Shown here piece after piece: positions 50,220-59,499 of a DNA stretch of 64,000 nt (position 1 is its first letter; each line of letters opens with the position of its first letter). Made by a program: the position numbers and the translations under genes. A model generated the notes under the pieces. The model searched no databases. It saw only the letters and a program-made list of their open reading frames with translations, and was not told where the DNA came from. The stretch is from JAFAGO01 sp031987605 (GTDB lineage: Bacteria; Bacteroidota; Bacteroidia; Flavobacteriales; Weeksellaceae): positions 310,001 through 374,000 of the forward strand of contig DALZZF010000001.1 of NCBI GenBank assembly GCA_031987605.1, in the 5' to 3' direction.

Positions 50220-52157
50220 ATGCGATTTATTTTTTTGTTTCTCTTTTTGATGGTGTCCTTGGTCAGGGCGCAGATTATTACTTCTGAAAGAGACAGTATT
50301 GTAGCGAGTCCGAAAGATACTCTTGTCATTGATTCTGGAGTGAAGGATTCCCTGAAAATTTTTAAACCGACCATTGAGGATTATCAGTTTCAGACTCAGT
50401 TTTCTGAAAAAAAAGTATTTGATACCACCTTTACTATTCAACAATCCTATCGGTTTACCCAATACAACAATACCGATAACTTTGGAAAGATCCAGTTTGC
50501 AAATATCGGAGCAGGATTTCAGCCTTTGATGTATGAAACCGACAGTGAACAGAATTTCGAGCTTCTGCCTCAAAACAAATCATACGGAATTATCCGTGCA
50601 AACGATATTCGGTATTATGATGTTAAAACTCCGACCACGACTTTCATCTACCATACAGCCATGAGAAACGGTGGTGCATTGCAATCCACCTACACCCAAA
50701 ATATCGGGAAAAATTTCAATTTTGCAATTGAATATATGGGATTAAGATCTCAGGGATTCTATACAAGATCACTCACAGCTAATAACAGTACTGTTTTTTC
50801 AGCACATTACCTTTCCAAATCCGGGAAATATGAGGCATTCACCCATTTTCTCCATCAGAACGTAAATGGTGAAGAAAATGGTGGAATAGCCGATCTTTCC
50901 GTTTTTCTGAGTGACGAAAGTGAATTTAAAAACCGCCAGAATCTTGAAGTAAATCTCAGTTATACCGATACCCGCTTTTCCTATCGCCGGTATTATTTTA
51001 ATCAGCAGTTCAGACCTTTCAGTTCCGAGAAACTTCCGTTTAAAATCAGGCATACCCTTTATCATCAGGGAAATAAATATTATTTCAACCAATCGGCTTT
51101 AGAATCATATTATTATGATAATCAGGCTGATATTGTTGATGGAATGCCGTTGCGGACAAAAAAATATTCCAATAATCTCAGCAATACCGTAAGTTTGCTT
51201 TGGGATAATGAAGCCTTCAAACTGGAAGCCGGAGTTCGGCATCAGAACATTCAGTTTGGAACCAATAATCTGTTTCTTCTGGAAAATCCATTCTACCCAA
51301 AGTCATACAAAGAAAACCGTCTTGGTGTTTTGGGAAAAATTAATATCCGTTTATGGAATAAATTCGATCTGGAATCTTTCGCAGAATTGTCGAAAGGAAA
51401 CGATTTCGGGAATTATCTGAAACTTCAAAACCGCGCTTCATTTGAACCAATTGAAGGCTACATAGCAGAAGCATTCGTGAATTTCCAATCTGCAGCACCT
51501 TCATTTAATTATCTGCTCAACTATTCTCCGTATCTAAATTTCAACTACGATTTTTATAATTTTCAAAATCAGAATATTCTGGAAGCCGGAGGAAAAATCA
51601 ACCTGAAATTTTTTGATTCTTCTGTGTTTGCAAAATATTTCAGAATAGACCAGTTTACTTATTTTGACAGCAATTCGCAACCTGCACAAAGCAATTCATC
51701 CGTGAATATTTCCCAGATTGGTGGAGAAGCCACTTTTCATTACCATAAATTTCACCTGAATACAAAACTGCTATTTCAGTCTACACTTTCCAATAAAGAA
51801 TTATTTCCCGCACCCAACTTTATCGGAAGGCTGAACCTGTATTGGCAATCCAAAGCGTTTAAAAATGCGGCAGAATTACAAGCAGGAATCAAAACCTACT
51901 ATTTTTCAAAATTTGCATCACGGAATTATTCTCCGATGCTGAACGAATATATTTTGCCGGATGAAACTTCTTATTCTATTGGCGGACAACCAATTGCCGA
52001 TGTGTATTTCAATATGAAAGTGAAAAGGATGTTTTTCTTTATTGAAGGACAGCACATCAACAATACTTTTATGAAAAACCAATCCTACACCGCGCCTTAT
52101 TATCCAATCTACGATTTCCGCCTGAATATTGGGATTGTGTGGTATTTATTCCATTAA
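50220..52157 (+). CDS. putative porin (outer-membrane beta-barrel)
   Basis: A 645-residue outer-membrane protein. The ATG at 50220 yields the signal peptide 'MRFIFLFLFLMVSLVRAQ'; seven more codons upstream are unlikely. The rest is a long series of amphipathic aromatic beta strands ('YNTDNFGKIQFANIGAGFQP', 'FKNRQNLEVNLSYTDTRFSY'), ending 'RLNIGIVWYLFH'. It matches the pattern of the flavobacterial 'putative porin' family (PF14121). Channel selectivity is unknown. The bshC frame begins just after the stop. Confidence 0.85.
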   Translation: MRFIFLFLFLMVSLVRAQIITSERDSIVASPKDTLVIDSGVKDSLKIFKPTIEDYQFQTQFSEKKVFDTTFTIQQSYRFTQYNNTDNFGKIQFANIGAGFQPLMYETDSEQNFELLPQNKSYGIIRANDIRYYDVKTPTTTFIYHTAMRNGGALQSTYTQNIGKNFNFAIEYMGLRSQGFYTRSLTANNSTVFSAHYLSKSGKYEAFTHFLHQNVNGEENGGIADLSVFLSDESEFKNRQNLEVNLSYTDTRFSYRRYYFNQQFRPFSSEKLPFKIRHTLYHQGNKYYFNQSALESYYYDNQADIVDGMPLRTKKYSNNLSNTVSLLWDNEAFKLEAGVRHQNIQFGTNNLFLLENPFYPKSYKENRLGVLGKINIRLWNKFDLESFAELSKGNDFGNYLKLQNRASFEPIEGYIAEAFVNFQSAAPSFNYLLNYSPYLNFNYDFYNFQNQNILEAGGKINLKFFDSSVFAKYFRIDQFTYFDSNSQPAQSNSSVNISQIGGEATFHYHKFHLNTKLLFQSTLSNKELFPAPNFIGRLNLYWQSKAFKNAAELQAGIKTYYFSKFASRNYSPMLNEYILPDETSYSIGGQPIADVYFNMKVKRMFFFIEGQHINNTFMKNQSYTAPYYPIYDFRLNIGIVWYLFH

Positions 52158-52165
52158 TACATTTG
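52158..52165 (+). promoter_or_regulatory. TACATTTG element immediately before bshC
   Basis: Exact TAnnTTTG directly after the porin stop codon. If used, transcription would begin at about 52172, inside the first codons of the annotated bshC start, so it may be fortuitous. Confidence 0.3.
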
Positions 52166-52167
52166 TT

Positions 52168-53754
52168 TTGCAAACATTAGAACATATTTCATTTCAGGAT
52201 ATTGCCGGCATTCCGCAACTGATAAAAGATTTTCTTCGGGATGATCTTCCGGAATTTTCCGGAATCACGTTTTCAAAAGAACATCTCAATCACAAAATTC
52301 CAGAAAAACAAAAGTCATTTTCTGCCGATCAGCGCAACATTCTTTCAGAAGTGATGAAAGCGCAGCATTCAGCATTGACTTTATATGAAAAACAAAAATT
52401 TAATCTGAAATCAATTGGTGAAGAAAATACATTTACCATTACCACTGGTCATCAACTGAACCTTTTTACCGGTCCTGTTTTTTTTATTTATAAAATTCTT
52501 CAGACCATAAAACTGGCAGAAAACTGTAAAAATATTTTTCCCGATCATCATTTTGTGCCCGTTTTCTGGATGGCAACGGAAGATCACGATTTTGATGAAA
52601 TTAACCATTTCCGAACCACCCGGAATTATTATGAAATTTCCGCTAAAAGTGGAGGTGCTGTTGGAAGAATTATCTTGGAAGACTTGTCTTTTATTGATGA
52701 ATTTGAATCGGAATTTAAAGATTCTGTTTACGGAACAGAACTGATTCTGATGATGAAAAAAGCCTATCAGAAAGGCAGAACGCTTTCCGAAGCCACCCGA
52801 ATTCTCGTTCAGGAAATCTTTGGGGAATATGGTTTGTTGATTCTGGATGGGGATGATTCCCGGTTGAAATCCGAAATGCAGGAAACCTTCAAATCTGAAT
52901 TATTAGGCAATGCACTTTTTGAAAATTCTCAGGAAAAAGTAGAATTTTTGCGTTCAAAATATGGAAAAGTTCAAGTGAATCCACGGGAAATCAATCTTTT
53001 TTACCTTTCGGAAACACGAAACCGTATTGAAAAAATTGGAGATAAATTTCAGATTCTGGATACCAATTTTTCCTTTACAGAAGAAGAAATTCTGAATGAA
53101 TTGCAGGAACATCCCGAACGTTTCAGTCCGAATGCGCTCATGCGTCCGGTGTATCAGGAAACCATTCTTCCCAATCTTTGCTACATCGGCGGAAATGCAG
53201 AAGTAATGTACTGGCTGGAACTTTTTGATTATTTTGAACGTCTTTCGCTTCCGTTTCCGGTTTTGCTTCCGAGAAATTCTATGCTGTTTCTTTCTGAAAA
53301 AAACCTGAAAAAAATGAACAATCTTGGGTTGAAAATTCAGGATTTCTTTAAAAATTTTGCGGAACTTACAAAAGATTTTGTCCTCAATGACAATGAAATT
53401 CTTTCCTTACTCAATAATCAGGAAAAACTTTTGAAAGAGCATTTTGATAAGCTGAAAACAAAAGCCTCCGAAACCGATAAAACCTTTTTCAATCTTGTAG
53501 AAGCCGAAGAAAAACGACAGTTGAAATCTTTTGACAAAATGCGGAAAAGACTTTTGCGAGCAGAAAAAATGAAAAACAGCGAAAAATTAGAACGCATGGA
53601 AGAGCTTTTTCTGGAGGTGCATCCATGCAGGAATTGGCAAGAAAGGGTTTTCAATTTCAGTGTTTTCTTCGCCGAAGAAGGGAAAGAATGGCTTCAAAAT
53701 TGTTACTCCGAAATGAATGCGGAACAATCGGAAATGATTATCTTTTCTTTTTAA
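52168..53754 (+). CDS. bshC: bacillithiol biosynthesis cysteine-adding enzyme BshC
   Basis: Adds cysteine to GlcN-malate in the last step of bacillithiol synthesis. About 528 residues from a TTG at 52168; there is no ATG near the conserved N-terminus ('EHISFQDIAGIPQLIKDFL'), and the longer frame from 52129 overlaps the porin gene. Family segments: 'ITTGHQLNLFTGPVFFIYKI', 'HFVPVFWMATEDHDFDEINH', 'YIGGNAEVMYWLELFDYFER'. A coiled coil lies at about 420-490. The C-terminus ends 'EWLQNCYSEMNAEQSEMIIF' followed by SF. Its presence shows that the organism uses bacillithiol. Confidence 0.93.
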   Translation: MQTLEHISFQDIAGIPQLIKDFLRDDLPEFSGITFSKEHLNHKIPEKQKSFSADQRNILSEVMKAQHSALTLYEKQKFNLKSIGEENTFTITTGHQLNLFTGPVFFIYKILQTIKLAENCKNIFPDHHFVPVFWMATEDHDFDEINHFRTTRNYYEISAKSGGAVGRIILEDLSFIDEFESEFKDSVYGTELILMMKKAYQKGRTLSEATRILVQEIFGEYGLLILDGDDSRLKSEMQETFKSELLGNALFENSQEKVEFLRSKYGKVQVNPREINLFYLSETRNRIEKIGDKFQILDTNFSFTEEEILNELQEHPERFSPNALMRPVYQETILPNLCYIGGNAEVMYWLELFDYFERLSLPFPVLLPRNSMLFLSEKNLKKMNNLGLKIQDFFKNFAELTKDFVLNDNEILSLLNNQEKLLKEHFDKLKTKASETDKTFFNLVEAEEKRQLKSFDKMRKRLLRAEKMKNSEKLERMEELFLEVHPCRNWQERVFNFSVFFAEEGKEWLQNCYSEMNAEQSEMIIFSF

Positions 53755-53766
53755 TTTTTAAAGACG

Positions 53767-53774
53767 TATTTTTG
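53767..53774 (+). promoter_or_regulatory. putative promoter TATTTTTG upstream of the LysM gene
   Basis: Exact TAnnTTTG 12 bases after bshC. The transcript would run through the inverted repeat at 53787-53858 before the LysM start. Confidence 0.5.
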
Positions 53775-53786
53775 CAAATACTGAGA

Positions 53787-53858
53787 GCCTGTTTAAAATT
53801 TAGCAAAGATAATTTTATGAGGCTATATAAAAAAAATGGTAAAATTTTAAACACAGGC
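53787..53858. repeat. 72-bp inverted-repeat (MITE-like) element
   Basis: Left arm GCCTGTTTAAAATTT (53787-53801) and right arm AAATTTTAAACACAGGC (53842-53858; a two-base insertion) enclose about 40 AT-rich bases. No target-site duplication is obvious. Contains TATCTTTG on the minus strand. No coding capacity. Confidence 0.65.
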
Positions 53859-53872
53859 ACTAAGGTTTGAAT

Positions 53873-55798
53873 ATGATAAAGAAACTTTTTATACTATCCG
53901 GAATTATATTTTTTTCTGCTGTATTTGCGCAGAAAACACATACTGTGGAAAAAGGGGAAAGTGCTTACGGAATTGCCAAAAAGTACGGATTGTCTCTCGA
54001 TGAATTCTACACGCTAAATCCGAAAGTAAAGGATGGAAATCTGAGTATTGGTCAAACTTTGGTCATCAGTAAAACCGGAGCAAATATCAAAACAAATACA
54101 ACTTCTTCCACTTCCGGAAACGGTGCAACAGGAACCATTGTCCTGAAGCCAAAACAAACCATTTACGGGATTACTAAACAATATAAAATTTCGGAAACCG
54201 ATCTTCGGAAATTGAATCCTGATTTGGACAGCCACATGAAAATCGGTGAAAAGGTAACACTTCCTCTGGAAAATATCCGGAAATATGGCGATGATATTTC
54301 CGCAGAAGGCAATATAAATAATCAGTCCACCAAAATCCCTGTAGAAATTTCCGTGGATCCGATTGATGTAAAACCCATTGCCGACGAAAATTCTTATATC
54401 GTTCAGGAAAAAGATAATTATTATAAAATCGGTCGCAAATTTGGGATTAACCAAAAACAACTTTTTGCGTTGAATCCCGGTTTAGAAGCAAAAGGATTGC
54501 AACCTGGAGATGTAATTCGGGTAAAAGGTGAAAATACTTCCTCTGCACCGGTTCAGACTGCACCGGAAACCAAAACAGAACCTGTGGTAAATACCGCTTC
54601 AGGAAAAGTTTCTTCATCCGATGATTATGTAACTTATACGGTACAAAGCGGAGATACCGTTTTCGGAATCCTCAATAAATTTGGGATTGGTCTGGATGAA
54701 TTGTTAACCCTGAACCCAAGTCTTAACAATGGTTTGAAAGCCGGAATGGTTTTGAAAATTAAAAAACTGGATGCGGCTTACATTAAAAAATCCGGAGATG
54801 CGTTGAATGTGGTTTTAATGCTTCCGTTCGGATTCGATAGTAATGATTCAAAATTCCGTTCGCTTTCCAGCGACTTTCTGGAAGGAGCCAAATTAGCTGC
54901 GGAAAGAAATACTGCGAACGGGCTGAAAATGGACATAAAAGTCATTGATGCCGGAAGTGAGAATAGTTTTAAAAATGCATTGGTGCAAATTAATCCGGAT
55001 AATACCGATTTAATTATCGGTCCTTTTTTCAAATCCAATGTTGTTGAAGTGCTTGATTTTGTGGAACAACATAAAATTCCGGTAGTTGCACCGTTTGCCA
55101 ATTCCGAGGATTTGTACAATTACAGCAATCTGATTATTGTGGAAACCAACGAAGAATATTATGCAGACCGCATTGTTAAGGAGGTAAAAGATGCATTTTC
55201 AGACCAGAAAATTTATATTCTCACCGGTTCGGACAAAGCCAACGCCAATTATCTGAAATCCGGACTTGAAAAGGAACTTAAAAATCCTAATATCGTTATC
55301 ACTTCTTCTGCAGCCGATATTCAGGCCGACCAGAATATGATGACCGGGCAGTCCGCTCCTGTAATTGCGATTTTAGCTTCGGATGATGAGAATATGGCAA
55401 CGGCATTTTCCAACCGTATGATAGAACTGGGAGGGAGTGTGGAAGGAATAAAAGCATTCAGTATGTTTTATTCTCCACAGTTTGAAAAGAAAACAGATGC
55501 ACTCAGTCAGGTTCATCTGGTTTATCTGATGGATCGTAAAATTAATACCGAAGGTTCCTTTGAAAAAGAAGTCTTATCCGATTTTAAAAAGAAATACTGC
55601 AAAACGCCAAGCAAGTATAATGTGATCGGTTTTGATGTGATGAACGATATGCTCTCCAGAGAAAATAAAAAGGGAGAAATCCTTAAAAATATGGGAAAAA
55701 CCCAAACTCAGCTCGCTACAAAATTTGAATTTGAAAGAGCAAAATCAAACGGAGCTTTTGTAAATAAAGGTTATCGTGTAGTAAGGCTGATTCCGTAA
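53873..55798 (+). CDS. LysM-repeat protein with periplasmic-binding-like domain
   Basis: A 641-residue exported protein. The ATG at 53873 gives the signal peptide 'MIKKLFILSGIIFFSAVFAQ'; a TTG two codons upstream is possible. There are four LysM domains: about 20-68 ('HTVEKGESAYGIAKKYGLSL'), 85-130 ('LKPKQTIYGITKQYKISETD'), 172-218 ('YIVQEKDNYYKIGRKFGINQ') and 258-305 ('YTVQSGDTVFGILNKFGIGL'). From about 315 a type 1 periplasmic-binding fold follows ('LNVVLMLPFGFDSNDSKF', 'IIGPFFKSNVVEVLDFVEQH'). The arrangement recalls LpoA-like cell-wall regulators: LysM binds peptidoglycan while the second domain senses a ligand or partner (inference). Confidence 0.9.
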   Translation: MIKKLFILSGIIFFSAVFAQKTHTVEKGESAYGIAKKYGLSLDEFYTLNPKVKDGNLSIGQTLVISKTGANIKTNTTSSTSGNGATGTIVLKPKQTIYGITKQYKISETDLRKLNPDLDSHMKIGEKVTLPLENIRKYGDDISAEGNINNQSTKIPVEISVDPIDVKPIADENSYIVQEKDNYYKIGRKFGINQKQLFALNPGLEAKGLQPGDVIRVKGENTSSAPVQTAPETKTEPVVNTASGKVSSSDDYVTYTVQSGDTVFGILNKFGIGLDELLTLNPSLNNGLKAGMVLKIKKLDAAYIKKSGDALNVVLMLPFGFDSNDSKFRSLSSDFLEGAKLAAERNTANGLKMDIKVIDAGSENSFKNALVQINPDNTDLIIGPFFKSNVVEVLDFVEQHKIPVVAPFANSEDLYNYSNLIIVETNEEYYADRIVKEVKDAFSDQKIYILTGSDKANANYLKSGLEKELKNPNIVITSSAADIQADQNMMTGQSAPVIAILASDDENMATAFSNRMIELGGSVEGIKAFSMFYSPQFEKKTDALSQVHLVYLMDRKINTEGSFEKEVLSDFKKKYCKTPSKYNVIGFDVMNDMLSRENKKGEILKNMGKTQTQLATKFEFERAKSNGAFVNKGYRVVRLIP

Positions 55799-55814
55799 TC
55801 GGAAATAACATTCG

Positions 55815-55845
55815 GGCATTTTATCAAAGATAATTTGCCTTTTTA
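55815..55845 (+). terminator. likely terminator after the LysM gene
   Basis: Imperfect stem GGCATTTTATC/GATAATTTGCC with AAA loop and five Ts. It overlaps the upstream part of the fabD promoter region. Confidence 0.55.
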
Positions 55846-55850
55846 TTGTA

Positions 55851-55858
55851 TATATTTG
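55851..55858 (+). promoter_or_regulatory. putative fabD promoter TATATTTG
   Basis: Exact TAnnTTTG 17 bases before the fabD ATG. Confidence 0.6.
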
Positions 55859-55875
55859 TCAATTAAAACTAATAA

Positions 55876-56751
55876 ATGAAAGCACTTGTATTCCCCGGAC
55901 AAGGATCTCAATTTGTTGGAATGGGTAAAGAACTCTACGATTCCAGAAAAGATATAAAAGATTTAATGGAGTCCGCAAACTCAATTTTAGGATTTGATAT
56001 CCTGTCCATTATGTTCAATGGTACCGATGAAGATCTTAAAAGAACAGAAGTTACCCAACCTTCAATTTTTATTCATTCAGTAGCCGCACTGAAAGCGGTA
56101 AACGGTATCGGAGCCGAAATGGTTGCCGGCCATTCTCTTGGCGAATTCTCTGCTTTGGTGGCAAATGGTGTACTTTCTTTTGATGACGGGCTGATTCTCG
56201 TAGCACAACGCGCAAAAGCAATGCAGGAAGCCTGTGATGCCAATCCAAGTTCTATGGCGGCGATTCTCGGTCTTGAAGATGAAAAAGTTGAAGAAATATG
56301 CGCAAGTATAGATGGGATTGTGGTTCCTGCCAATTATAATTGTCCCGGACAACTCGTAATTTCCGGAGAAACTTCTGCTGTAGAAAAAGCGTGTGAAGCC
56401 ATGAAAGCTGCAGGAGCAAAAAGAGCATTGATGCTTCCGGTAAACGGCGCTTTCCATTCTCCTTTAATGAAGCCGGCTCAGGAAAAACTGGCGGTTGCTA
56501 TTGAACAAACTAAATTCAGAAAAGCAATGCTTCCGGTCTATCAGAATATTACTACCACAGCCGTTTCGGATCCCGAAGAAATTAAAAATAATCTGATTGC
56601 ACAACTTACCGGTCCAGTGAAATGGACGCAGTCGGTTCGCAATATGATTAAAGACGGAGCCAATCAGTTTATCGAAGTCGGCCCGGGAAAAACACTTCAG
56701 GGTTTAATTAAAAAAATCGACAGCGGAGTGGAAGTAGCATCGGCACTTTAA
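55876..56751 (+). CDS. fabD: malonyl-CoA:ACP transacylase
   Basis: Loads malonyl groups on acyl carrier protein for fatty acid synthesis. 291 residues. 'VFPGQGSQFVGMGKEL' at the start; the nucleophile S87 in 'GHSLGEFSAL'; R112 in 'AQRAKAMQEA'; the catalytic H194 in 'NGAFHSPLMKPA'; 'FIEVGPGKTLQGLIKKI' near the end. All are in the expected places. It is 20 bases before the GHMP kinase gene and likely co-transcribed with it. Confidence 0.97.
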   Translation: MKALVFPGQGSQFVGMGKELYDSRKDIKDLMESANSILGFDILSIMFNGTDEDLKRTEVTQPSIFIHSVAALKAVNGIGAEMVAGHSLGEFSALVANGVLSFDDGLILVAQRAKAMQEACDANPSSMAAILGLEDEKVEEICASIDGIVVPANYNCPGQLVISGETSAVEKACEAMKAAGAKRALMLPVNGAFHSPLMKPAQEKLAVAIEQTKFRKAMLPVYQNITTTAVSDPEEIKNNLIAQLTGPVKWTQSVRNMIKDGANQFIEVGPGKTLQGLIKKIDSGVEVASAL

Positions 56752-56771
56752 TTCAAAAAAACTGAAAAAAG

Positions 56772-57674
56772 ATGAGCAAAATATTCTCTCCGGGCAAACT
56801 GATGCTCACCTCGGAATATTTCGCGATAGACGGAGCTCTTGTACTCGCAGTACCAACCCAATTGGGGCAAACTCTTTTTTTTGAAGAAATTCACGATGGC
56901 AAAGCCAATATTTCCTGGAAGGCATTCCATCAGGATCAATTATGGTTAAACACTTGTTTAAATTATAAATCGTGGGAAATTCTTGAAACCAATCTTCCCG
57001 AAGCTGCCTCTTTTATCGTGAAAGTGCTGCGGAATGTGCAGAAACTTTCTTCTGAAAAACTTCATTCCGATTGCTCGTATCGCCTTTCAACCAATTTAGA
57101 GTTTCCTGCAGATTTTGGTTTAGGAAGCAGTTCTACATTAATGAATAATCTGGCAGAATGGGCACAGATTAATCCCTATATTCTTAATCAGGAAAGTCTG
57201 GGCGGAAGCGGATATGATATTGCTGTAGCCCACGAAAAATCAGCAGTACTTTATAAAAACAAACCTGAAATCAGTGTTGAACGAATTGCCTTTAATCCTT
57301 CTTTTAAAGAGGATTTGATCTTTATTCACCTTAATCAGAAGCAGGATACAAGAGAAGGCATTCGCCTTTACAAATCAAAACAAAAATCAGCTGCTCTTAT
57401 TGATGAATTTACAAATCTTACCAAAGAAATTGTAAAGGCTGACGATCTTGAGCATTTCTCTGCACTTATGATGATTCACGAAAAGAAAATTGCCGATTTT
57501 CTGAATGTAGAGACGTCAAAAGAAAAGTATTTTAAGGAGTGTCCGGTTTTTATTAAAAGTTTGGGAGCTTGGGGCGGAGATTTTGTGATGGCCTCTAAAT
57601 TTGATGGATATAGGCAATGGTTCTCGGATCTCGGTTTTTTGAATGTTTTTAATTGGAGTGATTTAATTGATTGA
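56772..57674 (+). CDS. GYDIA-family GHMP kinase
   Basis: A 300-residue small-molecule kinase of the GHMP superfamily. 'MSKIFSPGKLMLTSEYFAID' is the mevalonate-kinase-like start, 'FPADFGLGSSSTLMNNLAEW' (about 113-132) the ATP-binding GLGSSS loop, and 'LGGSGYDIAVAHEKSAVLYK' the motif that names this flavobacterial group. 'SLGAWGGDFVMAS' is the C-terminal GHMP motif. In flavobacteria this family is usually linked to the mevalonate pathway, probably as mevalonate or phosphomevalonate kinase; the exact step is not certain. Located 20 bases after fabD. Confidence 0.9.
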   Translation: MSKIFSPGKLMLTSEYFAIDGALVLAVPTQLGQTLFFEEIHDGKANISWKAFHQDQLWLNTCLNYKSWEILETNLPEAASFIVKVLRNVQKLSSEKLHSDCSYRLSTNLEFPADFGLGSSSTLMNNLAEWAQINPYILNQESLGGSGYDIAVAHEKSAVLYKNKPEISVERIAFNPSFKEDLIFIHLNQKQDTREGIRLYKSKQKSAALIDEFTNLTKEIVKADDLEHFSALMMIHEKKIADFLNVETSKEKYFKECPVFIKSLGAWGGDFVMASKFDGYRQWFSDLGFLNVFNWSDLID

Positions 57675-57761
57675 CAGTCAGTTAATTGTGTATTTCTTTT
57701 TTTCTTGTTAAATCTGACGAATATCAGTATCTTTTACACAGGGTTTACTTCTTGGTTTGAG

Positions 57762-57769
57762 TAACTTTG
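57762..57769 (+). promoter_or_regulatory. putative pckA promoter TAACTTTG
   Basis: Exact TAnnTTTG 36 bases before the pckA ATG at 57806. The longer reading frame beginning at 57767 would start inside this element, supporting the shorter start. Confidence 0.6.
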
Positions 57770-57805
57770 AAAAGCAATAATAAGAGTTTAAGAAATATAA
57801 TACTT

Positions 57806-59410
57806 ATGAAAAACATCAGAATCATTCAGGAACTTCACGAACTAGGAATTACCGGTTATCACGAAGTAGTGTACAATCCAACTTATGAAGAGCTTTTTAA
57901 AGCAGAAACTTCTACTAAAAATCAAGGCTACGAAAAAGGAGCTGTTACCGATTTAGGAGCAGTTGCTGTAAAAACCGGGATTTTTACAGGACGTTCACCA
58001 AAAGACCGTTATATCGTAAAAGATGCAGTTACTGAAGATACAATCTGCTGGGATGGAAAAGTAAACTTCCCTACAACACCACAAATTTTCGAGCACTGTA
58101 AAGATCTTGTATTGGAGCAGTTGTCAAAATCAAAAAGACTCTATGTAATTGATGCATTTTGCGGTACAAATCCAGACACAAGACTAAAAGTAAGATTTGT
58201 AATGGAAGTAGCATGGCAGGCACATTTTGTAACCAATATGTTCATCCGCCCTTCACATTATGAATTAGAACACTTTGGTGAACCGGATTTTATCGTAATG
58301 AACGGTTCCAAAACAGTAAATCCAGATTGGAAAGAACAAGGATTAAATTCCGAAAACTTTGTAATGTTCAATCTTACTGAAAAAATTCAGATTATTGGAG
58401 GGACTTGGTACGGAGGTGAAATGAAGAAAGGAATGTTCGCGATGATGAACTATTATCTTCCATTAAAAGGAATGGCTTCTATGCACTGCTCTGCAAATGT
58501 AGGCGAAGAAGGAGATGTTGCTTTATTCTTCGGTCTTTCCGGAACCGGTAAAACAACGCTTTCTGCCGATCCAAAACGTTACCTGATTGGTGATGATGAA
58601 CACGGATGGGACGATCATGGAGTATTCAACTATGAAGGAGGATGTTATGCAAAAGTAATCGATCTTAGCGAAGAAAAAGAACCGGATATTTATCGTGCCA
58701 TTAAAAGAGATGCACTTCTGGAAAACGTGGTGGTAAATGAATATGGTGAAATTGATTTCAAAGACAATTCCATTACTGAAAACACTAGAGTTTCCTATCC
58801 GATTTATAATATCAACAAAATTGTATTGCCTTCAAAAGCAGGACACGCGAAAAAAATCGTATATCTTTCTGCTGATGCATTCGGTGTATTGCCTCCGGTT
58901 TCTGTTTTGAACGACGATCAGGCGCAATACCACTTCCTTTGCGGATACACATCCAAATTAGCAGGAACAGAACGTGGAATTACAGAACCACAACCTTCAT
59001 TCTCTCCAGCTTTTGGTGAAGCATTCCTTACCTTGCACCCAACCATGTACTCTAAAACATTGATTGGTAAAATGAAAGAGCACGGAGCAAAAGCATATTT
59101 GGTAAACACAGGATGGAACGGTACCGGAAAAAGAATTTCTTTGAAAGATACCAGAGCAATTATTGATGCCATTATCGACGGAAGTATTGATACTGCACCT
59201 AAAACTACAGTTCCTGTACTGAATCTTGAAATTCCGACTGCACTTCCTCATGTAAGTGAAGGAATTCTGGATCCAAGAGATACTTATAAAGATGCTTCAG
59301 AATGGGAAGCAAAAGCAAAAGACCTTGGGGCTAAGTATATTGAAAACTTCAAACAGTATTGTGATACTGAAGAAGGACAACGTTTAGTTGCCGCAGGACC
59401 ACAAATATAA
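57806..59410 (+). CDS. pckA: phosphoenolpyruvate carboxykinase (ATP)
   Basis: Decarboxylates and phosphorylates oxaloacetate to phosphoenolpyruvate for gluconeogenesis. 534 residues from the ATG at 57806, the usual family length. 'KTGIFTGRSPKDRYIVKD' (substrate loop), the kinase-1a P-loop 'FFGLSGTGKTTLSADP' near 240, 'LIGDDEHGWDDHGVFNYEGG' (metal-binding acidic segment) and 'LVNTGWNGTG' identify the ATP-dependent class. Codon use looks strongly biased to common A/T-ending codons, as expected of an abundant enzyme. Ends at a strong terminator. Confidence 0.97.
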   Translation: MKNIRIIQELHELGITGYHEVVYNPTYEELFKAETSTKNQGYEKGAVTDLGAVAVKTGIFTGRSPKDRYIVKDAVTEDTICWDGKVNFPTTPQIFEHCKDLVLEQLSKSKRLYVIDAFCGTNPDTRLKVRFVMEVAWQAHFVTNMFIRPSHYELEHFGEPDFIVMNGSKTVNPDWKEQGLNSENFVMFNLTEKIQIIGGTWYGGEMKKGMFAMMNYYLPLKGMASMHCSANVGEEGDVALFFGLSGTGKTTLSADPKRYLIGDDEHGWDDHGVFNYEGGCYAKVIDLSEEKEPDIYRAIKRDALLENVVVNEYGEIDFKDNSITENTRVSYPIYNINKIVLPSKAGHAKKIVYLSADAFGVLPPVSVLNDDQAQYHFLCGYTSKLAGTERGITEPQPSFSPAFGEAFLTLHPTMYSKTLIGKMKEHGAKAYLVNTGWNGTGKRISLKDTRAIIDAIIDGSIDTAPKTTVPVLNLEIPTALPHVSEGILDPRDTYKDASEWEAKAKDLGAKYIENFKQYCDTEEGQRLVAAGPQI

Positions 59411-59438
59411 TTTTTTACAGATAAATTAAATTTGGTAG

Positions 59439-59472
59439 ACTCCTCAGAATTGATTTTTCTGAGGAGTTTTTG
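59439..59472 (+). terminator. intrinsic terminator of pckA
   Basis: 10-bp stem ACTCCTCAGA/TCTGAGGAGT, 9-nt loop, T-run; 29 bases after the stop. Confidence 0.88.
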
Positions 59473-59499
59473 TATGCTTTACTTTTAATGGATCAGTAA

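Noticed and set aside
53787..53858. Intact insertion sequence
   Set aside because: Too short for a transposase and no clear target-site duplication; at most a MITE-like remnant.
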